Shown: positions 18,365 to 27,828 of the stretch, one piece after another
How the letters are laid out: each line of letters starts with the position of its first letter
Position numbering within the stretch: position 1 is the stretch's first letter
Source: an uncultured Veillonella sp.
GTDB lineage: Bacteria; Bacillota; Negativicutes; Veillonellales; Veillonellaceae
Direction of reading: 5' to 3'
Length of the DNA: 61,867 nt
NCBI GenBank assembly: GCA_900757715.1
Contig: CAAEOZ010000007.1
Coordinates: 1 to 61,867 of the forward strand
Program-made: the position numbers and the translations under genes
The notes under the pieces: generated by a model
Seen by the model: the letters and a program-made list of their open reading frames with translations, nothing else
What the model was told of the DNA's origin: nothing
The model's database searches: none

Positions 18365-18490
18365 AGATAGTCAGACGAGTAGGAACGTCAGGCGCATCTC
18401 AAAAACAAAACATATAGGAAATGGCCTTTCTGTTTAGCTAATTACGCATAGTAACGGAGGGCTATTTGCTTTTTGTGAGGCAAATAAGCG
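18365..18490 (+). ncRNA. Putative antisense RNA antitoxin (RatA-like role)
   Basis: Predicted to start about 7 bp after the TATAAT at 18,358 and to run antisense to the 3' untranslated region and end of the small toxin gene. The layout copies TxpA/RatA of Bacillus, where antitoxin and toxin RNAs overlap tail to tail. The 5' part can fold (GACG/CGTC around 18,375-18,390). The 3' end is not certain; a TATTTGC/GCAAATA hairpin at 18,464-18,486 is one candidate. The promoter is seen; the RNA itself is inferred. Confidence 0.5.
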
Positions 18491-18563
18491 CTATAAGTGC
18501 ACCAAAGGAAACGACTAATGTCAATATTCCAATGATAACTGTAATAAGTTCAAAGTCACTCAT
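18462..18563 (-). CDS. Type I toxin, holin-like small membrane peptide (TxpA/Hol-Tox type)
   Basis: A 33-residue peptide starting MSDFELITVI and ending LTKSK. The MSxFE start, one hydrophobic helix (residues 6-28) and a short basic tail match the putative holin-like toxin family of type I toxin-antitoxin systems. A very strong AGGGGGTGAG site precedes the ATG. Its own promoter has ATACAA/ATTATA on the plus strand, that is TTGTAT-17-TATAAT leftward (18,621-18,649). With the opposing antisense promoter at 18,330 it forms a complete-looking locus. Over-expression would be expected to damage the membrane (family knowledge). Confidence 0.75.
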   Translation of the reverse strand: MSDFELITVIIGILTLVVSFGALIALICLTKSK

Positions 18564-18620
18564 TAGCTCACCCCCTTCTATAACGAAGAGAGACCCAACC
18601 TCGCTGACTACCTTAAGAAC

Positions 18621-18649
18621 ATTATAATCTGAACAAACATACGATACAA
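18621..18649 (-). promoter_or_regulatory. Promoter of the small toxin gene
   Basis: Leftward TTGTAT (18,649-18,644), a 17-bp spacer and TATAAT (18,626-18,621). It gives a leader of about 50 nt before the toxin ATG. Confidence 0.65.
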
Positions 18650-18681
18650 TAAGTAGTTATTTATCTATATATATGAATTAA

Positions 18682-18719
18682 ATAATAAAAGAGCCTGCTA
18701 AAGCAGGCTCTTTTATTAT
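18682..18719. terminator. Terminator of hemQ
   Basis: AGAGCCTGCT/AGCAGGCTCT stem with flanking A and T runs, overlapping the hemQ stop codon. It separates hemQ from the toxin gene. Confidence 0.88.
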
Positions 18720-19447
18720 CCAAAGATTTCTTCTAGTAGTGCGTCGTCGATGATGGTACCAACGTAGAAGTCGCTGAAAATGCCGTATTTTGCACTGGCT
18801 TCTTCGAAGCGCATATCGTATACAATTTTTTTGAATTGGATGTCGTCGTTACTAAAGATAGTAATACCCCATTCCCAGTCGTCTAGGCCACAGCCACCAG
18901 TAGTGAACTCAGATAATACATCCAAGTATGTTTTACCAAGTTCACCGTGAGCTTTCATCAAAGCACCGCGCTCTTGCGGTGGTAACATGAACCAATTGTC
19001 ATCACCTTCGCGTTTTTTACTCATATTATAAAAACAGATATATTTATCGCGAGGTACATGAGGATATAATTTTTGATTAACCTCCTCTGTATCTAACTTG
19101 GCCTTAACATAGGTGCTTACTTCTGTTACAGAAGTATAAGAATAAGTTTGCACCAACACGCTTGCAATAGCTAGACGACGGAATTTACGTTCTACTTGAG
19201 CCAAGTATTCAAGGGATGGACCGAGAATCCATAGGATTAAATCCCCTTTTGCTCCATTACAATCATAGAATGCATAGCTACCTTCTTTAGCTTGATGTTT
19301 AGCTTCAAGGTCGACTAAGAATGCTTTTAATTCATTGCGCGCTGCTGCTTTTTCATCCTCTGTGAAGCAGTTCCATGCGCTGAAATCCATGGTAAATACC
19401 ATGTGTTGGCTATGCCAACCTTCTACTGTAGGGATTGCTTTTCCCAT
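18716..19447 (-). CDS. hemQ: Coproheme decarboxylase (HemQ/ChdC)
   Basis: A 243-residue chlorite-dismutase-family protein that converts coproheme III to heme b, the last step of the coproporphyrin-dependent pathway. Tyr140 in YNMSKKR matches the catalytic tyrosine, and His167 in KAHGELG matches the proximal heme ligand. The NWFMLPPQER block is typical. The ATG at 19,447 has AGGAG 8 bp upstream; a GTG three codons earlier is less likely. It follows hemE-hemH-hemY on the same strand after a 229-bp gap with its own hairpin, so it probably has a separate promoter as well. Confidence 0.9.
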   Translation of the reverse strand: MGKAIPTVEGWHSQHMVFTMDFSAWNCFTEDEKAAARNELKAFLVDLEAKHQAKEGSYAFYDCNGAKGDLILWILGPSLEYLAQVERKFRRLAIASVLVQTYSYTSVTEVSTYVKAKLDTEEVNQKLYPHVPRDKYICFYNMSKKREGDDNWFMLPPQERGALMKAHGELGKTYLDVLSEFTTGGCGLDDWEWGITIFSNDDIQFKKIVYDMRFEEASAKYGIFSDFYVGTIIDDALLEEIFG

Positions 19448-19512
19448 TATGATCACTCCTATCTATGGTGATTATATCAAAATAATAATGTATATCTATA
19501 ATTACGGAAATC

Positions 19513-19551
19513 AAAAGACTCCACTTACTATTATAGCATATAGAGTCTTTT
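19513..19551. terminator. Hairpin between hemY and hemQ
   Basis: AAAAGACTC (19,513-19,521) pairs with GAGTCTTTT (19,543-19,551), with A and T runs on both sides. It can partly end the hemEHY message before hemQ. The remaining gap of about 125 bp holds no ORF. Confidence 0.65.
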
Positions 19552-19676
19552 CAATTTAGTTTCTATTGAGATTTTTTATTAGTATATTCTTTAGTTAAGA
19601 CTAAATTACTGCTTTTAGGCTGAGATAATCCTATGTCGCTTAATACTATACTAACTCTTTTAAGTAAGTCACTATT

Positions 19677-21293
19677 TTACTTGTCATTCACAAGTTTTTC
19701 TACGAGTTCTTTTGCTTGTTTTACACCGTCAGGGATCCCGATTCCATCAAAAGGTGTACCGATGAGGTGTAGATTTGGATACTGCTCGGCTACATGTTCA
19801 CGTACGACTTTAATACCTGCACGATGGCCTACATTATATTGAGGCATGCAGTGAATGAGGCGATTGATGCGCACCCACTCTGGCTTGGCAGAAAAATTCA
19901 TAATATTCTGAATTTCTTTGACTGCCAATTCTGAAAGTTCCTCTTCACTGAGTCGTTCTACTACATCATTACCTGGCTTACCAATAAAGACGCGCAAAAC
20001 CACCTTATCATCAGGGGTAGTTTGAGGCCATTTTTGATTAAGAATGGTACACGCTGTAAGAGGTGTATCCGTATTACGGGTAATAAGCAGACCCGATCCT
20101 TTTAAATCACCATCAAAGGTACTTTTATCAAAGGCCATAATAGCAATGGCGCAACTAGATTGTTCCATGGAACGCAAGAAGTCAAAACCCGCATCATCCT
20201 TGAACCATTGAGTATATGTTGCCGGCGGTGTAGTGATAATCACATGGTCTGCCGTAGATTGACAGCCACAAGAATCGTTACACGACTTCACTACATCAAT
20301 TGCATATACACCATCAATATATCGAATATCAGAAACTAGCGCACCTGTATGCAAATGTACATTACTAGGCATAGCCTTGACGATAGCGGTAATCACGCTT
20401 TCAAGGCCGCCTGTCAATTGACGGAACATACCAGATTGAGCAGCAGTACCCTTTCGACTTTCCATATCCGCTTGCGCCTTAACAGACTGATGATTAGAAC
20501 TAGTCTTTGTCATATGGCTAGAGCCGTTTACACTATTACTAGCAGCACTATCTTGACTAGTCTTAGCTTCGTGACTTTCAAATTGACGGTCCGTCATAGT
20601 GCCTTTACCAGCTCGAGGAACATCCCCTTCAGTAACAGCCCCTTTGGTGGCCTTAGAGACACCGGCTTTGGAGTGACTCATCTTAGCAGCCATCATACCT
20701 TTTACCATGTTCCCATATTTTTGTTCTACTTGAATAAAATGAGGGAATGTCGACAATAGACTAATTTTATAAATATCGCCACCATAGATACCCGCTAATA
20801 GGGGCTCAATGAGTTTATCCATCATTTCTTGTCCTAAGTGGTATTTGAAAAAATGACCAATGGATACATCACCATTTTCATCGAGTTGATATGGTTTCTT
20901 AAAATAATCTAGGCCAGCACGCAATTTACCAGGCCATGAAATGAGCGTTGCTTTCACAAAGGGCATCATTTCCGTAGGAATGCCCATGATAGAGCCGCCT
21001 GGAATTGGGTGGATAGAGCCCTTATCATATACAAAGGCTTGACCTGTTTCATTAGACACAAGGGTATCCCCTAGCCCAAGATCATGCACGAGATCTGTCA
21101 TTTCTGTTTTACGACCCAAATAGGAGTCAGGACCGAGTTCCACTACGAAGTCATCCACACGTTGCGTTTGTATTTTCCCACCAAATCGTGGTGCTTGTTC
21201 GTAAAGAGTAATGGTCCATTCTGGCTTTGCATGACCTAGATAATAAGCCGCTGTTAGCCCTGTTAAGCCACCGCCCACAATTGTTACGTTCAC
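19677..21293 (-). CDS. hemY: Coproporphyrinogen III oxidase, HemY/CgoX type, with an extra insertion
   Basis: FAD-dependent oxidase of 538 residues, about 65 longer than usual. The N-terminal dinucleotide fold reads GGGLTGLTAAYYLG, and the flavin-amine-oxidase pattern continues to the GTPFDGIGIPDGVKQ end that is typical of HemY. In Firmicutes this enzyme forms coproporphyrin III from coproporphyrinogen III. Residues about 205-285 are a low-complexity Ser/Thr/Lys/Ala-rich stretch not found in family members I know. The start codon is GTG and overlaps the hemH stop by 4 bp. The pathway assignment rests on the neighbouring hemQ. Confidence 0.88.
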   Translation of the reverse strand: MNVTIVGGGLTGLTAAYYLGHAKPEWTITLYEQAPRFGGKIQTQRVDDFVVELGPDSYLGRKTEMTDLVHDLGLGDTLVSNETGQAFVYDKGSIHPIPGGSIMGIPTEMMPFVKATLISWPGKLRAGLDYFKKPYQLDENGDVSIGHFFKYHLGQEMMDKLIEPLLAGIYGGDIYKISLLSTFPHFIQVEQKYGNMVKGMMAAKMSHSKAGVSKATKGAVTEGDVPRAGKGTMTDRQFESHEAKTSQDSAASNSVNGSSHMTKTSSNHQSVKAQADMESRKGTAAQSGMFRQLTGGLESVITAIVKAMPSNVHLHTGALVSDIRYIDGVYAIDVVKSCNDSCGCQSTADHVIITTPPATYTQWFKDDAGFDFLRSMEQSSCAIAIMAFDKSTFDGDLKGSGLLITRNTDTPLTACTILNQKWPQTTPDDKVVLRVFIGKPGNDVVERLSEEELSELAVKEIQNIMNFSAKPEWVRINRLIHCMPQYNVGHRAGIKVVREHVAEQYPNLHLIGTPFDGIGIPDGVKQAKELVEKLVNDK

Positions 21294-22189
21294 GAATGAA
21301 TCCTTTCTATTATTGCACTCGCCATTGCTTGTAAAAATGTTTCATTACAATTTGGCATGGGTGTACGCATATATGTTGCGCCCTTTGCTTCAACGAGTTC
21401 TTTACACTCCACATCATTATCGTACAATACCTCAACGTGATTGCTTACAAATCCAAATGGTACAAAAGCAATGCAAGTAGCACCAGTTTGTAAAGCTTCA
21501 TTGATTGCATCCTCTACAGTAGGGCCCAACCATTGGCCATGAGGAGCCGCACTTTGCCATGCTACAGTCCATTTCGGTAATTTACAATGTTCAGCAATCT
21601 CTTTAGCACTTTCCTCTAAAGCTAACGCATACGAATCTCCGCCATGATTATTGATAAGAGGTATACTGTGCGCACTAAAAATAACGAATACATCTTTAGC
21701 ATTATGCACACACTTTGAAAGTGCTTTTACCCAGTATTCATTGAAAGTTGGTTGGTCCCACCAGGAACGGATAAAGTCGAATGTCACATTATCATAATTT
21801 GAAATAGCTGCTTGTACTTGTTTTTCATAAGCCCCTGTACCGAGAGCGGTAAAGAATGGAGCTGTTACAATAGCGATAATATGCTCCACTCCATGCTGGA
21901 CTAAAGAGTCAACCGCATTTGCAATGGATGGTTTCATATGTAAAAAACCAATAGCGGAAGGCATAATTGGCAACAGAGTAAGCAAGGTTTTATATTGGCA
22001 CTCTGCCATAGTTTGGAGTTCAACATTTTCCCATTGACCGATTGTATCATAACGCTTAGTGAGATTTGTAAGCTCTGCTTCCGTTGGTACACGGCCACGA
22101 CGAATACTCGTCATATAGGGTACTAAATCATCCTTACTTGAAGGGCTACCATAAGACAGGAATAATAATCCTTTTTTTTCTACGTTCAC
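21290..22189 (-). CDS. hemH: Coproporphyrin III ferrochelatase (HemH/CpfC)
   Basis: Inserts ferrous iron into the porphyrin; 299 residues, normal for short bacterial ferrochelatases. The N-terminus reads LLFLSYGSP, and the FSAHSIP motif near residue 170 holds the metal-binding histidine. I chose the GTG at 22,189 because GAGGGG lies upstream and the gene then starts 4 bp after the hemE stop. A longer reading frame from 22,288 would run 95 bp into hemE and is unlikely. Together with hemQ this points to the coproporphyrin route, where the enzyme acts on coproporphyrin III. Confidence 0.9.
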   Translation of the reverse strand: MNVEKKGLLFLSYGSPSSKDDLVPYMTSIRRGRVPTEAELTNLTKRYDTIGQWENVELQTMAECQYKTLLTLLPIMPSAIGFLHMKPSIANAVDSLVQHGVEHIIAIVTAPFFTALGTGAYEKQVQAAISNYDNVTFDFIRSWWDQPTFNEYWVKALSKCVHNAKDVFVIFSAHSIPLINNHGGDSYALALEESAKEIAEHCKLPKWTVAWQSAAPHGQWLGPTVEDAINEALQTGATCIAFVPFGFVSNHVEVLYDNDVECKELVEAKGATYMRTPMPNCNETFLQAMASAIIERIHS

Positions 22190-22193
22190 TAGT

Positions 22194-23237
22194 TTACCCC
22201 TCTTGAGCCCAAAGTTCACGACTACGTTCATGTACATAGTCAGTAAGCCAATGAAGTTTTTGAGGATCTGCCTCTGGGAATACGCCATGACCTAAATTGA
22301 AGATATGACGACCATAGCGAACTCCTTCGAGCAAGATGCGATCGACTTCGCGGGCCAATGTTTTTTCGTCTCCGAACAAATACGCCGGGTCTAAGTTACC
22401 TTGTACCGTTTGTGTTACGCCACGCTCGTTTGCCATAACGATGGAACTACGCCAATCAAGGGCAATGACATCTAAAGGCAAGTGAGACCAAATAGACACC
22501 AAATGATCCGTACCAACGCCATTCATAGCCATTGGCAAATGAGGATATTTAGCTTTCACAGTCTTTATGATCCGCTCCATATGAGGGTAAATTCCTTGTT
22601 TATACTGGTCTGCATTAACAGCACCTACCCAAGAGTCAAAGATTTGAAGTGCATTAGCACCCGCTTCGGCTTGCATAGACAAGTACGCAATGGACATGTC
22701 CGCCAGTTTAGTCATCAGTGCATTCCACACATGAGGAGCACCTATGAGCATGCCGCGAGTCTTATTGTAATTCTTCGTTGGACCCCCTTCGATAAGGTAG
22801 GATGCAATCGTAAACGGTGCACCACAAAAACCAATGAGTGGTACGTCGAGCATGCCAGATGTTAAGAGTGTAATCGTTTTACCGATGTACTCTACCTTGG
22901 TAGGATCAAAGGATTCTAGAGCATCTACATCAGCCATAGAACGGATAGGTGTGCTAAACACAGGTCCTACACCGGCCTTGAGTTCTACATTCACATTCAT
23001 GGCCACCATGGGACTCATAATATCTTTGTAGAGAATCGCCGCATCGACGCCATATTCCTTAACAGGTAATTCTGTAACACGAGCACATAACTCAGGCTCT
23101 TTTGTAATTTCAAATAATGTATATTTTTCTTTGATTTTGCGATATTCCGCTTGGCTACGACCAGCTTGACGCATATACCACACAGGCGTTACACCCGGGT
23201 TCTTCCCTTGGATCATGTCCAAATAAGCTGTGTTCAA
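22194..23237 (-). CDS. hemE: Uroporphyrinogen decarboxylase
   Basis: A 347-residue TIM-barrel enzyme that removes four acetate carboxyls of uroporphyrinogen III to give coproporphyrinogen III. The PVWYMRQAGRS stretch at residue 17 holds the substrate-binding arginine, and GFCGAPFTIASYLIEGG is also typical. The start is a TTG at 23,237 with AGGGG 8 bp upstream. It is first in hemE-hemH-hemY, whose genes use TTG, GTG and GTG starts. No earlier heme genes are in the window. Confidence 0.93.
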   Translation of the reverse strand: MNTAYLDMIQGKNPGVTPVWYMRQAGRSQAEYRKIKEKYTLFEITKEPELCARVTELPVKEYGVDAAILYKDIMSPMVAMNVNVELKAGVGPVFSTPIRSMADVDALESFDPTKVEYIGKTITLLTSGMLDVPLIGFCGAPFTIASYLIEGGPTKNYNKTRGMLIGAPHVWNALMTKLADMSIAYLSMQAEAGANALQIFDSWVGAVNADQYKQGIYPHMERIIKTVKAKYPHLPMAMNGVGTDHLVSIWSHLPLDVIALDWRSSIVMANERGVTQTVQGNLDPAYLFGDEKTLAREVDRILLEGVRYGRHIFNLGHGVFPEADPQKLHWLTDYVHERSRELWAQEG

Positions 23238-23340
23238 GTACTCAACCCCTTTCGTTCTAAATGTATACTAACACACTATGGTAACCAAAACAGTTACTTT
23301 AGTTACAATCAATTACATTATTTATTCTTTAATAATCCCT

Positions 23341-23380
23341 AATAATCCCTGTGAAAGCATATGCCTCCACAGGGATTATT
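23341..23380. terminator. Bidirectional hairpin after the YhaN-type gene
   Basis: AATAATCCCTGTG (23,341-23,353) pairs with CACAGGGATTATT (23,368-23,380). It lies between the hemE promoter and the end of the leftward ATPase gene. A short AATAATCCCT duplicate precedes it at 23,330-23,340. Confidence 0.75.
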
Positions 23381-23433
23381 ATTTCATTACCACTTTAATT
23401 CGACTGAGTCTTTAATTCAAGTCTGAAATTCAT

Positions 23434-26319
23434 TTAGCTACGACTCAATCTATGGCAATCGATGCCCATAATAGATTGAGCCATATCATATACGGAACGT
23501 TGACAAGTAAAGAGCCAAATCTGTTGATTTTTCCCAAGCTCAGCCAATAATTCTAAAGCACTACGCTGACGATTTTCGTCAAAGCGCACAAGAATATCGT
23601 CCAAGATAATCGGTAAGGACTCCACTTGATAAGAGAATACCTTAGCTAGGGCGAGTCGTAATGACAAGTACACTTGATCAGCTAAGCCACTAGACCAAAA
23701 TTTAAGTTCTAGTCGTTCTCCATTATTGTTGATAAGTGCTACCCCTTTATTAATGCCTAGAATATCAAGCGTATACCTCTCACCAGTTAGTTTTTCAACA
23801 TAAGAGGAGGCAAGCTCTAACATATGAGGTTGTTTTTCTTGTTCATACGATTGTTGAGCCTTATCCATACAATGGCTTATCAATACTTGCGTAGCCCAAT
23901 CTTCGAGAGCAGACTCTAATTCACTTTGTAAAGCCTCTCGTTCTTGCAACATTTGGTGTTGCTCCTGGTCAGATCCAAGTGTACGCATTGCTTCAACGAT
24001 TTGACCACGGCGCTCGTACAAGGTAGCCAATTTATCTTCAATAGAGGCTATTTCACGCTCAGAGTGAGCCAATTCATCTAACCAGTTATCTTTGTTGCCT
24101 TCTCGCAAACGACGATAGAACAGGTCTTTATTCTCCGCATCAGGAGCAAGTAAATCCAGCTGTACCTGACTTTGCTTGTAGATGGTTTGCCACTGTTTAT
24201 ATTGGTCCTCATCGATAAGATGTTGACGATACTCGTTGGAACTTTCCATACCAGCTTTATGGAGCAGTTCTTGTTGACGAAGAAGTAGCTCTTTTTCCTT
24301 ACGATGCCAATTATCGTATTCATTGCGGAAGCTTTTACATTGTGCTTCCTTTTGTTCCCATACAATTTTATTTTGTTGAAAGTTCTTATATTGATTATAA
24401 ATACGTTTTAATTCCGTAGGAGATACTGGTGACTCTATTCCAAGGTTATACCACAAAGCCATCGCTTGGTCTTCAATAATGCGTAGACCTTCTTTATGCT
24501 CCGCTAAACGCTTTTCATAGCCTTCTATAGTACGTAGTTGCTCATGATATTGATCATATTCATGTTTGAGCCCAAAGAAATCATCTTCATCGAGACTCTT
24601 AGCCGCCCCTTGCGGCAACCAGTTTTGCCATGCTGCGAGGGCTTCATCATAAATACCTTGTAAGGTATGCCCTTCCTGAATCCAACGCTCAAGATGTGCC
24701 TCTCCTTCTAAGGTTGGTACAGGGCTCACTGTAGGTGTAGCAGCCTTGATCAAAGCCTCTAGCTGATGTTCTACATCAGATTTACGGGAAGATAAAATTT
24801 GTAACTCATAGTTTAATTTAGACACATCAGAGTTACCATTATGAAGCCTCCAGGTAGCATACCAGAATAGCCCCATAGATAGAATCAAGAAAATAAAACC
24901 ACCTATAGTATATAATGCAGATTCAAGAACCAACAGGCCTGCTAATACTACCAATACAGCTATAACAGCACCTATACCACTAATGCGTTGTAGCCATTTT
25001 GGCAGAATTGTGGGCTGTGCGTCTGAACCATAACTATTCCGTCTAGCCTCTACTTGATCTATATCCATTAAGATACGATCTAATTCACGTTCTAAATATT
25101 CTTTTTTAGCTAATTCTTCTTCACTAAAGTTAGGTAAAGTTGCACCATTAAGGTTCGCCGTCGGCACCTCATCGGTAGCCTCTGCAGGCTTGCGGTCTTG
25201 CCAATGTAAAAGTTGTTCTTTTGCGGTGCGTAAACGACTTGCCAAACGTTCTCCATCAAACCAATTAATGTCTTCTGCCATTGGCTCATCGTGACGCCAC
25301 GCAGAATGTAAGGTGCGTGAAAACTCTAATTGTTCTCTAACCTTACGGATGTACGCATCGCCTTCTTCGCACTCACGGCGCAATTGCTCCCATTTAGCAC
25401 CTTGTTGAATAAGATCTTCAATATCTTGACCGTAAGTTCCAAATGGGCTATCAGGACTAAAGTTAGCGGGCATCAATGCCGCTTCCTTTTCCTGCCATAA
25501 CTGCATATTGTCACGAGCCCGTTTTATTTCTTCATCAAGACGTAGGAACTCATCACGACTCAAGGCGAGCTCACTATTATACTGCTGCATGTGCATACGC
25601 GCCTCTTCACTGCGACGATACGTATCCCACGCACGCAATACTACATCGATACCATCCCGATATTCCTTCCATTCTTTCAACTGATTTTGCAATTCCATTT
25701 CGGTTTGCTCCGTACTGTGAAAGACGGTTTGTAATTCCACATATTGCGCTTCATGCTCCGCCAACTGACTCAACTTTTGACGGTTTTCTTTAAGCTCATC
25801 CATCAATACATTGATGCGACGTTTACCATTCGAGGATGCTACAAGTAGATCTGTAGCCCCTTTTTCAACATCCTTAACAGCTCCACCTAAGTGTTCTCCC
25901 CCTTCGGCGCCAAAGAATCGAGAACGAACCTCTACCTCTTGTAATACATCAAGGCCTTGTAGATCGTCTAATGTTAACGCAAATATGCGGTTATATGTTT
26001 TTTTATCGATGCCATGCCACCAATGTTGAGCCGGCTCTTCATGGATGGCAGGATGACCAGGGCTGTAAAAGTCTAACTGCTTACCCTTACGACCGATATA
26101 GTAACTTTCACCATTACGGTCCACATCAAGAGCCCCCGTCATAGGGCCATAAGCCTTATGAGTACCGCCAAATAACAAGGTGCGCATCCCTTCGAGCAAG
26201 GATGTTTTACCACTTTCATTAGGGCCATACATGAGTTGAACCCCATTGTCACCCGTGGTGAAAGACCAGTCGCGATACGGGCCAAATTCATCAAATCGTA
26301 TACGTTTAATGTTCATCAT
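23434..26319 (-). CDS. SbcC/YhaN-like ATPase with coiled coil
   Basis: A 961-residue SMC-like protein. The Walker A motif GPNESGKTS is at residues 32-40 and the Walker B-type LPIILDDILVRFDENR lies near residue 905, with long coiled coils between. Two adjacent hydrophobic helices near residues 455-500 could anchor it in the membrane, as proposed for B. subtilis YhaN. Its start overlaps the metallophosphoesterase gene by 14 bp. The pair resembles SbcCD/Rad50-Mre11 and is likely to process DNA ends or hairpins. ATG at 26,319 or 26,316 are both possible. Confidence 0.82.
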   Translation of the reverse strand: MMNIKRIRFDEFGPYRDWSFTTGDNGVQLMYGPNESGKTSLLEGMRTLLFGGTHKAYGPMTGALDVDRNGESYYIGRKGKQLDFYSPGHPAIHEEPAQHWWHGIDKKTYNRIFALTLDDLQGLDVLQEVEVRSRFFGAEGGEHLGGAVKDVEKGATDLLVASSNGKRRINVLMDELKENRQKLSQLAEHEAQYVELQTVFHSTEQTEMELQNQLKEWKEYRDGIDVVLRAWDTYRRSEEARMHMQQYNSELALSRDEFLRLDEEIKRARDNMQLWQEKEAALMPANFSPDSPFGTYGQDIEDLIQQGAKWEQLRRECEEGDAYIRKVREQLEFSRTLHSAWRHDEPMAEDINWFDGERLASRLRTAKEQLLHWQDRKPAEATDEVPTANLNGATLPNFSEEELAKKEYLERELDRILMDIDQVEARRNSYGSDAQPTILPKWLQRISGIGAVIAVLVVLAGLLVLESALYTIGGFIFLILSMGLFWYATWRLHNGNSDVSKLNYELQILSSRKSDVEHQLEALIKAATPTVSPVPTLEGEAHLERWIQEGHTLQGIYDEALAAWQNWLPQGAAKSLDEDDFFGLKHEYDQYHEQLRTIEGYEKRLAEHKEGLRIIEDQAMALWYNLGIESPVSPTELKRIYNQYKNFQQNKIVWEQKEAQCKSFRNEYDNWHRKEKELLLRQQELLHKAGMESSNEYRQHLIDEDQYKQWQTIYKQSQVQLDLLAPDAENKDLFYRRLREGNKDNWLDELAHSEREIASIEDKLATLYERRGQIVEAMRTLGSDQEQHQMLQEREALQSELESALEDWATQVLISHCMDKAQQSYEQEKQPHMLELASSYVEKLTGERYTLDILGINKGVALINNNGERLELKFWSSGLADQVYLSLRLALAKVFSYQVESLPIILDDILVRFDENRQRSALELLAELGKNQQIWLFTCQRSVYDMAQSIMGIDCHRLSRS

Positions 26320-27577
26320 TAGCCCCCATCAACACAGTAACACCTTCAATTTCACAACGTTTCAAAGCTCGTGCCAATAATTCATCACTCAATAAATCGG
26401 CATATGCGCCTAAGCGCTTAAATTCAGGACGATTACCCATGATTTGACGCGCAGTCTGTATCGCATCTCCATCTACCATATTGTCATAAGCACGCAAGTA
26501 ATCACCTACTACATCTGTTAATAAACGTCGTTCAACTAGATTAATACTAGGTCGTGTATTAGAAATAATACGGTAAGGCATAACGAATATAGATTTGCCT
26601 TTCTCTTCATTTTGAGACTCTTGCAACCATAGTTTTCGAATCTCCTCTTGCGTACATAGGCGATGTAGAGGTCCCGTTCCGGACAAAACGAGGGATAGCA
26701 AGATGTTTTTCTTATGTTGCTTTCGCAAGTTTTCTTTTTTATGCCGCAAAATCTCTAAGAAATCTGTTTCATTTTGCATGCCAGCAATATCGATTTTGAT
26801 TTCCTCAAATCGGACTGCACAAGTGTCGATAAATCGCAAATCACAATGACCATTATGAGATACGGATACAAGATAACATCCTTTAGGTCCATGTTCTTTA
26901 CGATGCAATCCTTGCGAATTACCCGCATAAACTACGAGAGGTTCCTCGCTAAGAACTTGAGATTTATGAATATGACCTAATGCCCAATAATCCATGGCAG
27001 CCTCTGTTAAATCAGTTAGGTTACAAGGTCCTGTTACATTATGATTTTCAGAGCCCACACTAGAGCCTACAGTACCATGCATGACAGCAAGGGAAAACTC
27101 ATCCCGTTCAAAAGCTCTGTATTGACGAGCATAGTTGTCGCTTTCATTACCATGACCACAACTAATGCCATATACGCCACCAATTTCTATATTATTAACG
27201 ATGAGCGGGAAACGCTGTACCTGTTCGCTAGAAAATATATGGACATTATCTGGCATCTGCAGTTGCGCTTTCCAGCTTTCAGCAGGATCATGATTACCTT
27301 GTACCATATAGACATCAATACGATGTTCAGCCAAGCGATACATGGCGCGCACAAAACGGACTTGAGCCTCTAAATTATGGTCTTCGCTATTATAAATATC
27401 CCCAGCTATTACGACAGCATGCACATGTTCTGTAATAGCAGTATCAATAATTTTATCTAAGGCTACATAGGTTGCTTCACTTACGGCGCGATCAACAGCA
27501 TTGCTAATACCTGTAGCATATTGAAAGGGTGCCCCTAAATGCAGATCACCACAGTGTATAAATCGAAACGGCTGCAT
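26306..27577 (-). CDS. SbcD/YhaO-like metallophosphoesterase (DNA nuclease)
   Basis: A 423-residue calcineurin-like phosphoesterase. The metal-binding motifs are all visible: GDLHLG, GDIYN, GNHDP, the histidine in MHGTVG, and GHIHK. GGAGGAG lies 7 bp before the ATG. It is translated just ahead of the SbcC-like ATPase with overlapping ends, so the two form a nuclease-ATPase complex like YhaO-YhaN. DNA repair is the family role; the exact substrate is unknown. Confidence 0.84.
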   Translation of the reverse strand: MQPFRFIHCGDLHLGAPFQYATGISNAVDRAVSEATYVALDKIIDTAITEHVHAVVIAGDIYNSEDHNLEAQVRFVRAMYRLAEHRIDVYMVQGNHDPAESWKAQLQMPDNVHIFSSEQVQRFPLIVNNIEIGGVYGISCGHGNESDNYARQYRAFERDEFSLAVMHGTVGSSVGSENHNVTGPCNLTDLTEAAMDYWALGHIHKSQVLSEEPLVVYAGNSQGLHRKEHGPKGCYLVSVSHNGHCDLRFIDTCAVRFEEIKIDIAGMQNETDFLEILRHKKENLRKQHKKNILLSLVLSGTGPLHRLCTQEEIRKLWLQESQNEEKGKSIFVMPYRIISNTRPSINLVERRLLTDVVGDYLRAYDNMVDGDAIQTARQIMGNRPEFKRLGAYADLLSDELLARALKRCEIEGVTVLMGANDEH

Positions 27578-27797
27578 CTATATCCACTCCTCCATTAATA
27601 TTTTTATTATAGTTATATATAGTAATTACAATATTTTATTATACTACAAAACCTTAAAGATAAGTTAAAAATAACTATCATTTAGCATCAAAAAGATATA
27701 GTTAAACTAAACTTTTCTTAACTATTAATAAGTATAAGTTATAAGATAAGCTCATATTCTTTCATCATAAGATATGAACCATAACATGTTATTATTT

Positions 27798-27828
27798 TTG
27801 TTAACCAATTCATGTATTAAGTTGACAA
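27798..27828 (+). promoter_or_regulatory. Putative BirA operator 1
   Basis: TTGTTAAC (27,798-27,805), a 15-bp spacer and GTTGACAA (27,821-27,828) match the known BirA operator pattern TTGTTAAC-N(14-16)-GTTAACAA with one change. The right arm contains the -35 box of the bioB promoter, so binding would block RNA polymerase. Confidence 0.65.
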
